Shown: positions 46,899 to 53,817 of the stretch, piece after piece
Layout of the letters: each line of letters begins with the position of its first letter
How positions within the stretch are numbered: the stretch's first letter is position 1
Assembly (NCBI GenBank): GCA_030538235.1
Contig: JAUNUJ010000001.1
Location: forward strand, 273,849-337,848
DNA length: 64,000 nt
Reading direction: 5' to 3'
Source of the DNA: Alcaligenaceae bacterium
Lineage (GTDB): Bacteria; Pseudomonadota; Gammaproteobacteria; Burkholderiales; Burkholderiaceae_B
The notes under the pieces: model-generated
Told to the model about the DNA's origin: nothing
What the model saw: the letters and a program-made list of their open reading frames with translations, nothing else
The model's database searches: none
Translations under genes and position numbers: made by a program

Positions 46899-47073
46899 AA
46901 GGTCTTATTGGTCTCATTGACGTTGTGATGGTTATCTGCTTTATAGCATATCACTGCAAGCGTCATTGAGGTTTTGCTTAATGGACTATTTGCTTTGTTA
47001 ATTGTAGGAATAAAAAAGAGGAGGTCGGTTTAAATCTAGCTTGAGTGCTTTGGAGCAAGGGAGAGAAAGGGAT

Positions 47074-47127
47074 GACAGTCAATCAGGCCGGGGAGAACAC
47101 CGTGAAGTGTCAACCTAACTGACTGTC
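47074..47127. repeat. Two-tier hairpin downstream of the heme-protein gene
   Basis: GACAGTCA (47074-47081) pairs with TGACTGTC (47120-47127), enclosing a second small stem ACAC/GTGT (47097-47100, 47107-47110). It lies just after the stop of the minus-strand heme-protein gene and may act as its 3 end despite lacking a T tract. Confidence 0.5.
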
Positions 47128-47134
47128 TTAGGGG

Positions 47135-47365
47135 TTACTTTTTCCAATAGTTATTGGCCGCTGCAATGGTCTGGAAATTAATCGCAATCACTTGGGAGGC
47201 CGCAGTTAGAGCATCGGCATCATTAGCATATTCGGCACGCAGTTTATGCAATACTTCGGGATCCGGTTGGGTGGATTTAACACCACGACGGCTAAGCGTG
47301 ATGGCGAGTTCAAAACCTTCTTGTGGGGTTTCGGTAATAAGAGTTGTAAGCCACTGTTCGGACAT
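47135..47365 (-). CDS. Hexameric tyrosine-coordinated heme protein
   Basis: The 76-residue sequence matches HTHP, first described from Silicibacter pomeroyi, where a ring of six subunits binds heme through a tyrosine and shows peroxidase/catalase-like activity. Matching blocks are TPQEGFELA, KSTQPDPEVL, the heme-ligand Tyr46 in RAEYANDADAL and the C-terminal NFQTIAAANNYW. Length is that of the known protein. An AGGAGA Shine-Dalgarno 7 bases upstream supports the start. No signal peptide. Palindromes upstream at 47421-47436 and 47458-47484 may control it. Biological role unknown, perhaps oxidant defence. Confidence 0.88.
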   Translation of the reverse strand: MSEQWLTTLITETPQEGFELAITLSRRGVKSTQPDPEVLHKLRAEYANDADALTAASQVIAINFQTIAAANNYWKK

Positions 47366-47420
47366 AGAGATTTCTCCTGTGATGTTTTTAAGCGCTTAAA
47401 GAAAACCTTAGCATAAGAGC

Positions 47421-47436
47421 TTAGATTTTAATCTAA
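47421..47436. repeat. Small palindrome upstream of the heme-protein gene
   Basis: TTAGAT-TTTA-ATCTAA is a perfect 6-bp inverted repeat 56 bp before the start codon, in promoter position; a possible operator. Confidence 0.45.
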
Positions 47437-47457
47437 TTCCCTTAAAAGTTGAAGGAG

Positions 47458-47484
47458 TATTAATGCATATAAAATGCATTAATA
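47458..47484. repeat. Perfect 11-bp palindrome, candidate operator
   Basis: TATTAATGCAT and ATGCATTAATA flank a 5-base centre. The site is 93 bp upstream of the heme-protein gene and lies downstream of the lipoprotein gene end. Its length and symmetry suit a dimeric repressor, but I cannot name the family. Confidence 0.55.
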
Positions 47485-47525
47485 AGATTATGTCATTGAC
47501 TCTTTTGAATTGCGGTTAATTAAGA

Positions 47526-47554
47526 CAAAAAAAGCAACTGTTTCAAACAGTTGC
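47526..47554 (-). terminator. Intrinsic terminator of the repeat lipoprotein gene
   Basis: AGCAACTGTTT (47532-47542) and AAACAGTTGCT (47544-47554) form the stem; on the minus strand it is followed by a T7 run (A7 at 47526-47532). Confidence 0.88.
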
Positions 47555-47586
47555 TCTAGAATTTAAAGCAAAAAAGCGGGTTGAAT

Positions 47587-47928
47587 TTAACGTCGATTTC
47601 TATCTCGAGAATCTCGATAATAGCCATCTCGATAGTATCTATCTCTATCACTTCTTCTGGCCTTGGCTCTAGCCTCATAGTATTTTTTATTGTCTTTGCG
47701 AATTTCTTTTAAGACTTTAGCTCTTTCTTCGTAATATTTTGCATTATCTTTACGAATTTCCTTAATGGCCTTTTCTCTGGCTTTTGCCCGATCTTTGTAG
47801 TATTTACTATCATACTTAGCGCCATAAATCGGTCGATCATAAGGATCCCAATAGGCATAATCTCTGCTGTGGACACAGCCACTTAAGACTAAGACGGAAA
47901 GACCAACCATTAAAATAATAGCTCTCAT
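47587..47928 (-). CDS. Repeat-containing lipoprotein of unknown function
   Basis: A 113-residue protein with signal peptide and lipobox LSGC (Cys18). The mature part is strongly basic and contains three tandem units of about 18-22 residues of the form KYY-x-x-RAK-...-KEIRKDN (roughly 42-62, 63-80 and 81-91), predicted to be helical or coiled. The C terminus is Arg/Asp/Tyr rich (RDRYYRDGYYRD). I do not recognise a family. It has its own terminator and stands alone upstream of the HTHP gene. Confidence 0.75.
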   Translation of the reverse strand: MRAIILMVGLSVLVLSGCVHSRDYAYWDPYDRPIYGAKYDSKYYKDRAKAREKAIKEIRKDNAKYYEERAKVLKEIRKDNKKYYEARAKARRSDRDRYYRDGYYRDSRDRNRR

Positions 47929-48146
47929 CGCTCGCCTCCATAATGTTGTTGCGTGCAGCCATCATAATGTTTTTTGAGATGTATGTCTGTTAGCTTTGTA
48001 AGCAAAATTAGCTGACTAGTCCGACTTATTTGAGTTGAGACCGTTGCGCTTTGACGATTGCCTGCCTAATACCGCAGTCTCAATCTTGTGTTGGATTTGA
48101 CTTGGAGCTGCGATATTAGGTTTTTTAGGGGAATCAGTGCACGACG

Positions 48147-49670
48147 TTAAGCACGCGTGATCATCACTGTCTTGATCGTGTTATTTTCAAACTCGGTGAC
48201 TTTGAAGTGGACCCCTTGATAATCCAAGGTGGTTCCGACTTCCACTTCACCCTGGCGTTTGTCAAGAATCAAACCGGCAACACTACTATAGGCGGAATTT
48301 TCTTCAAGCAGATCGATTCCTGAGACCAGTTCAAGCTGATAGAGATCTAGACCGCCAGAGGCTTTCCAGGTGCTTTCATCGATTTGAATCAAATCAGGTA
48401 ATTCGTCGGCATCAGGGAACTCACCGGCAATTGCTTCAAAGACATCATGTGGTGAGATTAAGCCTTGGATATTGCCATATTCGTCATTGACCAGAACCAG
48501 TGAACCTTTTGAGTTTCGTAAGGTTTTTATCGCATCAATCACTTTCATTTTTTCAAAAATGAAAATAGGGCGTTGTTGTTGCATCAAGGCTTCAAGTGCT
48601 TCCTGATTGTCGAGCAATTCTAAGATGTCTTTAGCATGTAAGACGCTGATTACTTCATCTAGGCTACCACGACAAAGTGGAAATAAACTGTGCGGTACGG
48701 ACATAATTTGTTCACGAATTTTTTCCGGACTTTCATTGATGTTAATCCAAGAGATTTCACCGCGAGGAGTCATAATCGTTGCCACTGAGCGTTCCGCCAG
48801 GGTCAGGACACCGCCGATCATATATCGCTCTTCGTCGCCGAAGGCTTCTTGCGCTGCTGCGTGACGGTCAGGATCTGCCACGGTTACTGATTTGCCACCC
48901 ATTAAACGTAAAATGGAATCGGCTGTACGATGACGTAATGGGACTTTGGATTCATGTTTTCTAGTGTTGTGCTGAGCGACTTGATTGAAGGCTTCAATTA
49001 AAATCGCAATACCGATACCGGCATAGATATAGCCTTTGGGGATATGGAAACCGAAACCTTCCGCTATCAAACTGATCCCAATCAAGAGTAAGAAGCTTAA
49101 GCACAGAATAATCACGGTGGGGTGACGATTCACAAAATTGGTCAGTGGCTTTGATGCAATTAACATAACAAGCATCGCGATAATCATCGCCACCATCATC
49201 ACATAGATATTGTCCACCATCCCGATCGCCGTAATTACTGAATCGAGTGAGAACACGGCATCTAAAATAACAATCTGCGTGACAACCGCAATAAAACTGG
49301 CATAGACAACATTTGTGGTGACTTGAACTTCGGCTTGACCCTCCATGCGTTCGTGTAATTCACTAACCGCCTTATAAAGTAGGAATAGGCCACCAAAGAG
49401 CAAGATTAAATCGCGACCTGAGAAGGTCCAAGCAAAAACTGTAATAAGTGGTTTGGTCAAGGTCACAAGCCAGGCGATGGTAAATAACAAGCCCAGACGC
49501 ATTAAGAGGGCTAGAGAAAGACCTAAAACGCGTGCTTTGTCACGTTGATGAGGGGGGAGTTTGTCTGCCAGAATGGCAATAAAGACTAGGTTATCGATAC
49601 CTAGGACGATTTCTAAAATAATTAGGGTAAGTAAACCTGCCCAAATACCGGGGTCTAACAAAAATTCCAT
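48147..49670 (-). CDS. TerC-family membrane protein with CBS and CorC domains
   Basis: A 507-residue protein of the YoaE/YegH group: N-terminal TerC domain with seven or so helices (about 1-235; [20 protein letters not shown] and [17 protein letters not shown] hold the conserved acidic residues), then a CBS pair (about 290-410; [34 protein letters not shown]) and a C-terminal CorC/HlyC domain (about 425-505). TerC proteins are linked to manganese or other metal export and to protection of secreted metalloproteins. The SD GAGAGGA lies inside a hairpin and the leader contains a terminator (see leader entry), so it is probably metal-regulated. Confidence 0.9.
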   Translation of the reverse strand: MEFLLDPGIWAGLLTLIILEIVLGIDNLVFIAILADKLPPHQRDKARVLGLSLALLMRLGLLFTIAWLVTLTKPLITVFAWTFSGRDLILLFGGLFLLYKAVSELHERMEGQAEVQVTTNVVYASFIAVVTQIVILDAVFSLDSVITAIGMVDNIYVMMVAMIIAMLVMLIASKPLTNFVNRHPTVIILCLSFLLLIGISLIAEGFGFHIPKGYIYAGIGIAILIEAFNQVAQHNTRKHESKVPLRHRTADSILRLMGGKSVTVADPDRHAAAQEAFGDEERYMIGGVLTLAERSVATIMTPRGEISWININESPEKIREQIMSVPHSLFPLCRGSLDEVISVLHAKDILELLDNQEALEALMQQQRPIFIFEKMKVIDAIKTLRNSKGSLVLVNDEYGNIQGLISPHDVFEAIAGEFPDADELPDLIQIDESTWKASGGLDLYQLELVSGIDLLEENSAYSSVAGLILDKRQGEVEVGTTLDYQGVHFKVTEFENNTIKTVMITRA

Positions 49671-49913
49671 TAGATCATCCTCTCAAAAAACATAAGAGAG
49701 GGACTGCTTTTTATTGAATGTTCCGCAGGCGAGGGGTCCATATAAATTTAACCTTTTTCAAAATAAATAAAAATCGCTTAAGTCTAATTTTTAAATTGAA
49801 CTTAAGCGAAGCGTTTAAGGGTGAATTGCCCTAATAGCCGGATGTTCTTTGAGGCTGAAATTCGGATCGGAATAACAGCTGCTGAAAGCTCCATGGCATA
49901 GATTGCGATTATA
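49671..49913 (-). promoter_or_regulatory. Structured leader of the TerC-family gene, candidate riboswitch
   Basis: On the minus strand a TATAAT (49908-49913) is followed by about 230 nt of leader. It contains small stems (AGCC/GGCT, GGG/CCC), a Rho-independent terminator (49760-49809) and a stem that pairs the Shine-Dalgarno GAGAGG (plus-strand 49679-49684) with CCTCTC (49696-49701). The 5 part of the terminator can alternatively pair with an upstream CTTAAACG segment. TerC genes are often controlled by the manganese-sensing yybP-ykoY riboswitch, but I could not find its conserved loops here. Confidence 0.55.
49760..49809 (-). terminator. Terminator inside the TerC leader
   Basis: TCGCTTAAGT (49774-49783) and ACTTAAGCGA (49800-49809) form a perfect 10-bp stem; on the minus strand it runs into a T-rich tract (49760-49773), about 100 nt before the start codon. 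This is an attenuator position. Confidence 0.8.
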
Positions 49914-50105
49914 GCGTTGAAAATGTTTTTTTCGCTGTAATTTTATTAATTTTATTTGCAAAAAAATCACACCACTAGCGTGTTTTATTGGGTTTTTTTA
50001 TAGATAAAATTGTCTAGCTCATCCTCTGAGTACTTTTTTTAAGTTTTCATCTTAAAATATGGACTTTTAGCTTTAATTATTGATTAGATAGTAGAGAAGG
50101 GATCG

Positions 50106-51233
50106 ATGCTCACTTGGCAGCAATGGAAAGTAATTAATCGCGATAAAATTCAACATATAGTTGGTTATGAAGAGCGTTTTGTGGATGAAATTCTAAGTCA
50201 AATACCTGATATTGAACCTGCTGACGTGATTGCTCAATACCATTTCAAAGACAATAATCAGGGTAATCGTTATATCGATTTTATGATTAAAAACGACGAC
50301 AAGGGCTATCGTCTGCCTATTGAGTTGGACGGTTACGACAAAATTAATAATAAAGGGTATGAGCGGTTTAATGATTTTCTTGAGCGCCAAAATGATCTGA
50401 TTCAATTATTTGGCATTGTTTTACGCTACACCAATAAAAAGGCCTTTTTAGAGCAACAAAAAGTCATTTCTGAAATTAGGCGTGCGCTCAGTACTCAGGC
50501 ACAAGAACAAATTACTGAGCAATCAAAGCAAGAGCAGGTGAGTCTATTAATTGCTGAATATGAAGTTAAACTAGCGGCTTTTGAAGAGGAGTTGCAACAA
50601 AGTAGCGCTAGCAAATCAACACTTCCTGACGTCGAATTAAAACGCGCTAAAGAGGAGCTGGCTTTGTTTAAACAGGATCATATTGAGGAGTTAAAACAGC
50701 TGCAAACTGAAATTAACACCATGAAAGCGCAGCAGTTGCAGCAATTTGATTCAGTTAAAAAAGAAGTGAAGAAACAATTTTATATAGTTTTGGCAGCGAT
50801 CACGGTGTTGCTAGTTGTGGCGGTCGTGATTTTGAATGGTCGTACTGATAAAGAGGCTTTGCCATTATCTGCGGCTAATCAGGTGGTACAGACAAAGACA
50901 GGTAGTACCTCTAAATCGTCTCCGCCAGAGGTAGGATCTGAGGCGCCGTTGCAACGTGCCATTAAAGCCGCTGAGGCGCGTCATCATATCGGTGAAAACC
51001 GCACTGTTTGTGGTCAGGTGGTAAATATCCATGCGTTTTCTCAAGGTCTTTACCTGAACTTGGATAAAGCCTATCCTAGTGCACCATTAACCGTGGTGGT
51101 GTGGGACAAAAATACCTCGTTATTGCAAAAAGCGAGAACCTTTGAGAAAAAGGAATTGTGTGTTTGGGGTGTGATTCGTCAATTTAATGGGCAGCTACAA
51201 ATCAATTTAAACTCAGAAAAGCAGTTGCGCTAA
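50106..51233 (+). CDS. Membrane protein with nuclease-like fold and OB fold
   Basis: A 375-residue protein with an unusual layout. Residues 1-115 look like a Vsr/DUF559-type PD-(D/E)xK fold: YIDFMI (Asp58), LPIELDG (Glu73, Asp75), then RQNDLIQLFGIVLRYT. Residues 120-222 form a Gln/Glu/Lys-rich coiled coil. A single membrane helix spans about 225-244; the Lys cluster before it (KKEVKKQF) puts the N terminus in the cytoplasm. After a Ser/Pro/Thr linker, residues 290-375 resemble a small OB fold (ENRTVCGQVVNI, LYLNLDKAYPSAPLTVVVW, ELCVWGVI) with Cys302 and Cys352, predicted periplasmic. No function is assigned. Single gene. Confidence 0.8.
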   Translation: MLTWQQWKVINRDKIQHIVGYEERFVDEILSQIPDIEPADVIAQYHFKDNNQGNRYIDFMIKNDDKGYRLPIELDGYDKINNKGYERFNDFLERQNDLIQLFGIVLRYTNKKAFLEQQKVISEIRRALSTQAQEQITEQSKQEQVSLLIAEYEVKLAAFEEELQQSSASKSTLPDVELKRAKEELALFKQDHIEELKQLQTEINTMKAQQLQQFDSVKKEVKKQFYIVLAAITVLLVVAVVILNGRTDKEALPLSAANQVVQTKTGSTSKSSPPEVGSEAPLQRAIKAAEARHHIGENRTVCGQVVNIHAFSQGLYLNLDKAYPSAPLTVVVWDKNTSLLQKARTFEKKELCVWGVIRQFNGQLQINLNSEKQLR

Positions 51234-51251
51234 TTTCAGTACCATGACTAA

Positions 51252-51632
51252 TTAATTAGCCAATGTCATTTGATACGTGAAGATGCCGAGTAGGGTAAAG
51301 AGCAGTGAACCAATCACATGAATGGCGATGCTTAAGAGGGCATATTCATACTTGCCACTTTGTAACAGCGCGACCACTTCAATTGAAAAAGCTGAAAAGG
51401 TCGTCAAAGCCCCACAAAAACCGGTAATCATAAATAATTTGTAGTTATAGCTAAGCGCGCTATTTGCTAAAAAAGACACCACAAAACCGATAATAAAACC
51501 GCCGAATAAGTTCACCATCACGGTGCCGAGAGCGATATTGGAAAAGTAATGATTAAATTGCAGACTAATGCCCCAACGTAACCAGGCCCCTAACATAGCA
51601 CCGAGACCAACAGAAATAAAAGATAGATACAT
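51252..51632 (-). CDS. crcB: Fluoride channel Fluc/CrcB
   Basis: CrcB (Fluc) is a dual-topology dimeric fluoride channel that lowers toxic cytoplasmic fluoride. The 126-residue, four-helix protein has GAMLGAWLRWG (11-21), GTVMVNLFGGFIIG and GFCGALTTFSAFSIE, the conserved motifs lining the pore. A fluoride riboswitch is not visible upstream; a small hairpin (51640-51657) partly covers the Shine-Dalgarno instead. Single gene. Confidence 0.94.
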   Translation of the reverse strand: MYLSFISVGLGAMLGAWLRWGISLQFNHYFSNIALGTVMVNLFGGFIIGFVVSFLANSALSYNYKLFMITGFCGALTTFSAFSIEVVALLQSGKYEYALLSIAIHVIGSLLFTLLGIFTYQMTLAN

Positions 51633-51959
51633 AATTTTCCTCTGCCATCAATCAGAGAAAAGCAAATAAATAATAATTAGTTCAATAATACCGTATCGGA
51701 ACATTTGATTTTATTAAATTCATTGACTTGAATAAGTCAACCGTTAATTTTAAAAACAACATTCGACTGTCATCGCCTTATTACTAGTCACTTTAGCGTC
51801 GAATTAATTAGATTTTACTAAACATTTGACATTAGTCATAATGAATAACCCTAGGGTGATATAGACTATTTGAACAATCTATTACAAATGGAAATATATC
51901 TTTCCCAGTAACGGTAATAGTACCTATCTAGCATACTCTGCCGAAACGGAGGGTTATTA
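51633..51959. promoter_or_regulatory. Regulatory region between crcB and ttrB
   Basis: A 327-bp AT-rich divergent region. Two symmetric sites are seen: TTGACTT-N4-AAGTCAA (51723-51740) and TTGAC-ATTA-GTCAT (about 51826-51839). The second has the 5-4-5 spacing of FNR/CRP-type boxes but with C/G in place of T/A next to the centre. FNR or the TtrRS system controls ttr operons in other bacteria. A strong GGAGGG Shine-Dalgarno (51948-51953) precedes ttrB. Confidence 0.5.
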
Positions 51960-52727
51960 ATGAGTAAGCACACACAGCAAGAACAATTGCAGGCCGGCAA
52001 GCGAGGTTTTTTGAAACAAATGCTTGGGCTTAGCGCAGCAGCGACGGTGATTCCTATCGTCCCTGCTGAAGCCAAAATTAATCAGCAACCACCTCGGCGT
52101 CCCGGTATTGAGGGGAAGCGTTTTGCGATGTTTGTTGATTTACGTAAATGTATTGGTTGTCAAGCCTGTACGGTTGGCTGCTCCATGGAGAATCAACCAC
52201 CTATCGGGCAATTCCGCACCACCGTATTGCAATACGAAGTAGAAAAGTACGACGATGGCTTACCGGCCATGTTCAATTTACCGCGTCTCTGCAATCACTG
52301 TGATAATCCTCCCTGTGTTCCGGTTTGTCCGGTTCAAGCAACTTTCCAACGTGAAGACGGTATTGTGTTAGTTGACAGTGAACGCTGTGTAGGTTGTGGT
52401 TACTGTGTACAAGCCTGTCCTTATGATGCGCGTTTTATTAATAAAGAAACTCAAACCGCGGATAAGTGCACTTTCTGCGAACACCGACTTGAAGTGGGAT
52501 TGTTACCCGCCTGCGTGGAAACCTGTGTGGGTGGTGCTCGTTTAATAGGTGATTTGAACGATCCGGATAGTCAGATTAATCGTTTGCTGGAAGAAAATCG
52601 TGGTGAGGTAAAGGTCTTGAAGCCGGATATGGCGACATCGCCTCGTGTTTTCTACGTTGGACTGCCTGACGAATTTGTCGATGGCGTTGATGGTCAGGCT
52701 AGCGTGCGTCTAGTTGCTGACGCCTAG
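51960..52727 (+). CDS. ttrB: Tetrathionate reductase iron-sulfur subunit
   Basis: TtrB passes electrons from TtrC to the catalytic TtrA. The 255-residue protein has an N-terminal Tat-like signal (GKRGFLKQMLGLSAAATVIPIVP; one Arg preceded by Lys) and sixteen cysteines in four 4Fe-4S groups: 64/67/70/74, 111/114/119/123, 143/146/149/153 and 170/173/185/189. It resembles Salmonella TtrB closely, for example LPRLCNHCDNPPCVPVCPVQ, CVQACPYDARFIN and ETQTADKCTFC. First gene of ttrBCA, the same order as in Salmonella, but without adjacent ttrRS. Confidence 0.93.
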   Translation: MSKHTQQEQLQAGKRGFLKQMLGLSAAATVIPIVPAEAKINQQPPRRPGIEGKRFAMFVDLRKCIGCQACTVGCSMENQPPIGQFRTTVLQYEVEKYDDGLPAMFNLPRLCNHCDNPPCVPVCPVQATFQREDGIVLVDSERCVGCGYCVQACPYDARFINKETQTADKCTFCEHRLEVGLLPACVETCVGGARLIGDLNDPDSQINRLLEENRGEVKVLKPDMATSPRVFYVGLPDEFVDGVDGQASVRLVADA

Positions 52728-52737
52728 AGAGGGAATT

Positions 52738-53796
52738 ATGGATATTATTGAAATTTTGACGCCTCACTATGATGCGGCTTGGTTGCCATGGGCGGTGCAG
52801 TACTTTTTCTTAATCGGGATGGCGGCGACGGCAGCGATTACGGCGGCGATATTATCGTTTTCTGCTGAGGGTTCTGATTCTCGTCGTTTATTGCCATCGG
52901 CAGTGACAGTGTTATTGGTTTGCGGTATTGCAGCACCGATTGCCTTATTAGCTGACTTACACCAACCGGGTCGTTTCTGGCATTTTTATGCTCACTTTAC
53001 CCCTTGGTCGTGGATGTCGATTGGTGCGGTGTTAATTCCGATTTTTATTACCTTAGTAATTCTTTTTAGCTTGTTTTGGTGGATGCGCAAAGACGGTGCC
53101 ATGCGCTTAATCGGTGTGTTGATGATTTTTTCAGCGGCCTCTATTTTACTTTACACCGGTTCTGAAGTGATGGTGATTCGTGCTCGTCCCTTATGGAATA
53201 CGATTTTCTTACCCATTAACTTTGCTTTGACCGGTTGGTTAGCGGCCTTGGGTGCGATGTTGTTTGTGGCCCGTTGGTTGCCTGGCGGTTTAGCAACTTT
53301 CCCGAAGGCTGTATGGCGCCGTTATGCGCTCTTGGTGGTGTTGTTATTAGCGATTTGTGCAGCGGCTTGGGTGGTGACTGGAATGAGCGGCAAAGATCCA
53401 TCGTATCCTGCTGCGGTTGAGTTGTTTGCCAGCTATCCAACTTGGCGTTTAAGCTTATACGGTTCATTGGTGATGGCGGCCTGTATTGTTTTCTCGCTGG
53501 TGGTTAGCCCGCAGCGATTCTCACAGCCGTTTTATTCCTTGGTGTGCAGTGTGATTATGATGGCAGCCGCTTGGGTCTTCCGCTGGATTGTCTTGATGGG
53601 GATTCAGACTGTACCTAAATATGGTGCAGGTCTTTATCTACACCAAATGCCACTCGGCTCTGACGGTTTGCTAGGTATGATTAGTATTTTCGGTCTGTGT
53701 ATTGCTTTATTGGCAATCATTACTTGGTTCTTAGACCGTTACCCATCAAGCGCCGATTTACAGTCTAAATCTTATGCGGCAAATGCCACTCTATAA
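52738..53796 (+). CDS. ttrC: Tetrathionate reductase membrane subunit (NrfD type)
   Basis: TtrC is the polytopic quinol-oxidising anchor. The 352-residue protein has about nine hydrophobic helices and NrfD-family features (LLADLHQPGRFWHFY, LLYTGSEVMVIRARPLWNT). The ATG at 52738, 10 bp after the ttrB stop and preceded by AGAGGGA, is preferred to an in-frame codon within ttrB. It is followed 21 bp later by ttrA. Confidence 0.92.
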   Translation: MDIIEILTPHYDAAWLPWAVQYFFLIGMAATAAITAAILSFSAEGSDSRRLLPSAVTVLLVCGIAAPIALLADLHQPGRFWHFYAHFTPWSWMSIGAVLIPIFITLVILFSLFWWMRKDGAMRLIGVLMIFSAASILLYTGSEVMVIRARPLWNTIFLPINFALTGWLAALGAMLFVARWLPGGLATFPKAVWRRYALLVVLLLAICAAAWVVTGMSGKDPSYPAAVELFASYPTWRLSLYGSLVMAACIVFSLVVSPQRFSQPFYSLVCSVIMMAAAWVFRWIVLMGIQTVPKYGAGLYLHQMPLGSDGLLGMISIFGLCIALLAIITWFLDRYPSSADLQSKSYAANATL

Positions 53797-53817
53797 TATT
53801 AAACGGTAGGAAGTACA

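Noticed and set aside
47622-47820. Possible CRISPR-like DNA repeats in the lipoprotein gene
   Set aside because: The repeats are in-frame codon repeats of a coding sequence without unique spacers.
51633-51700. Fluoride riboswitch before crcB
   Set aside because: The conserved fluoride-motif sequence is not present; only a small hairpin near the Shine-Dalgarno is seen.
51826-51839. Firm FNR box upstream of ttrB
   Set aside because: Spacing fits but the inner bases are C/G rather than T/A, so it is reported only as a candidate symmetric site.
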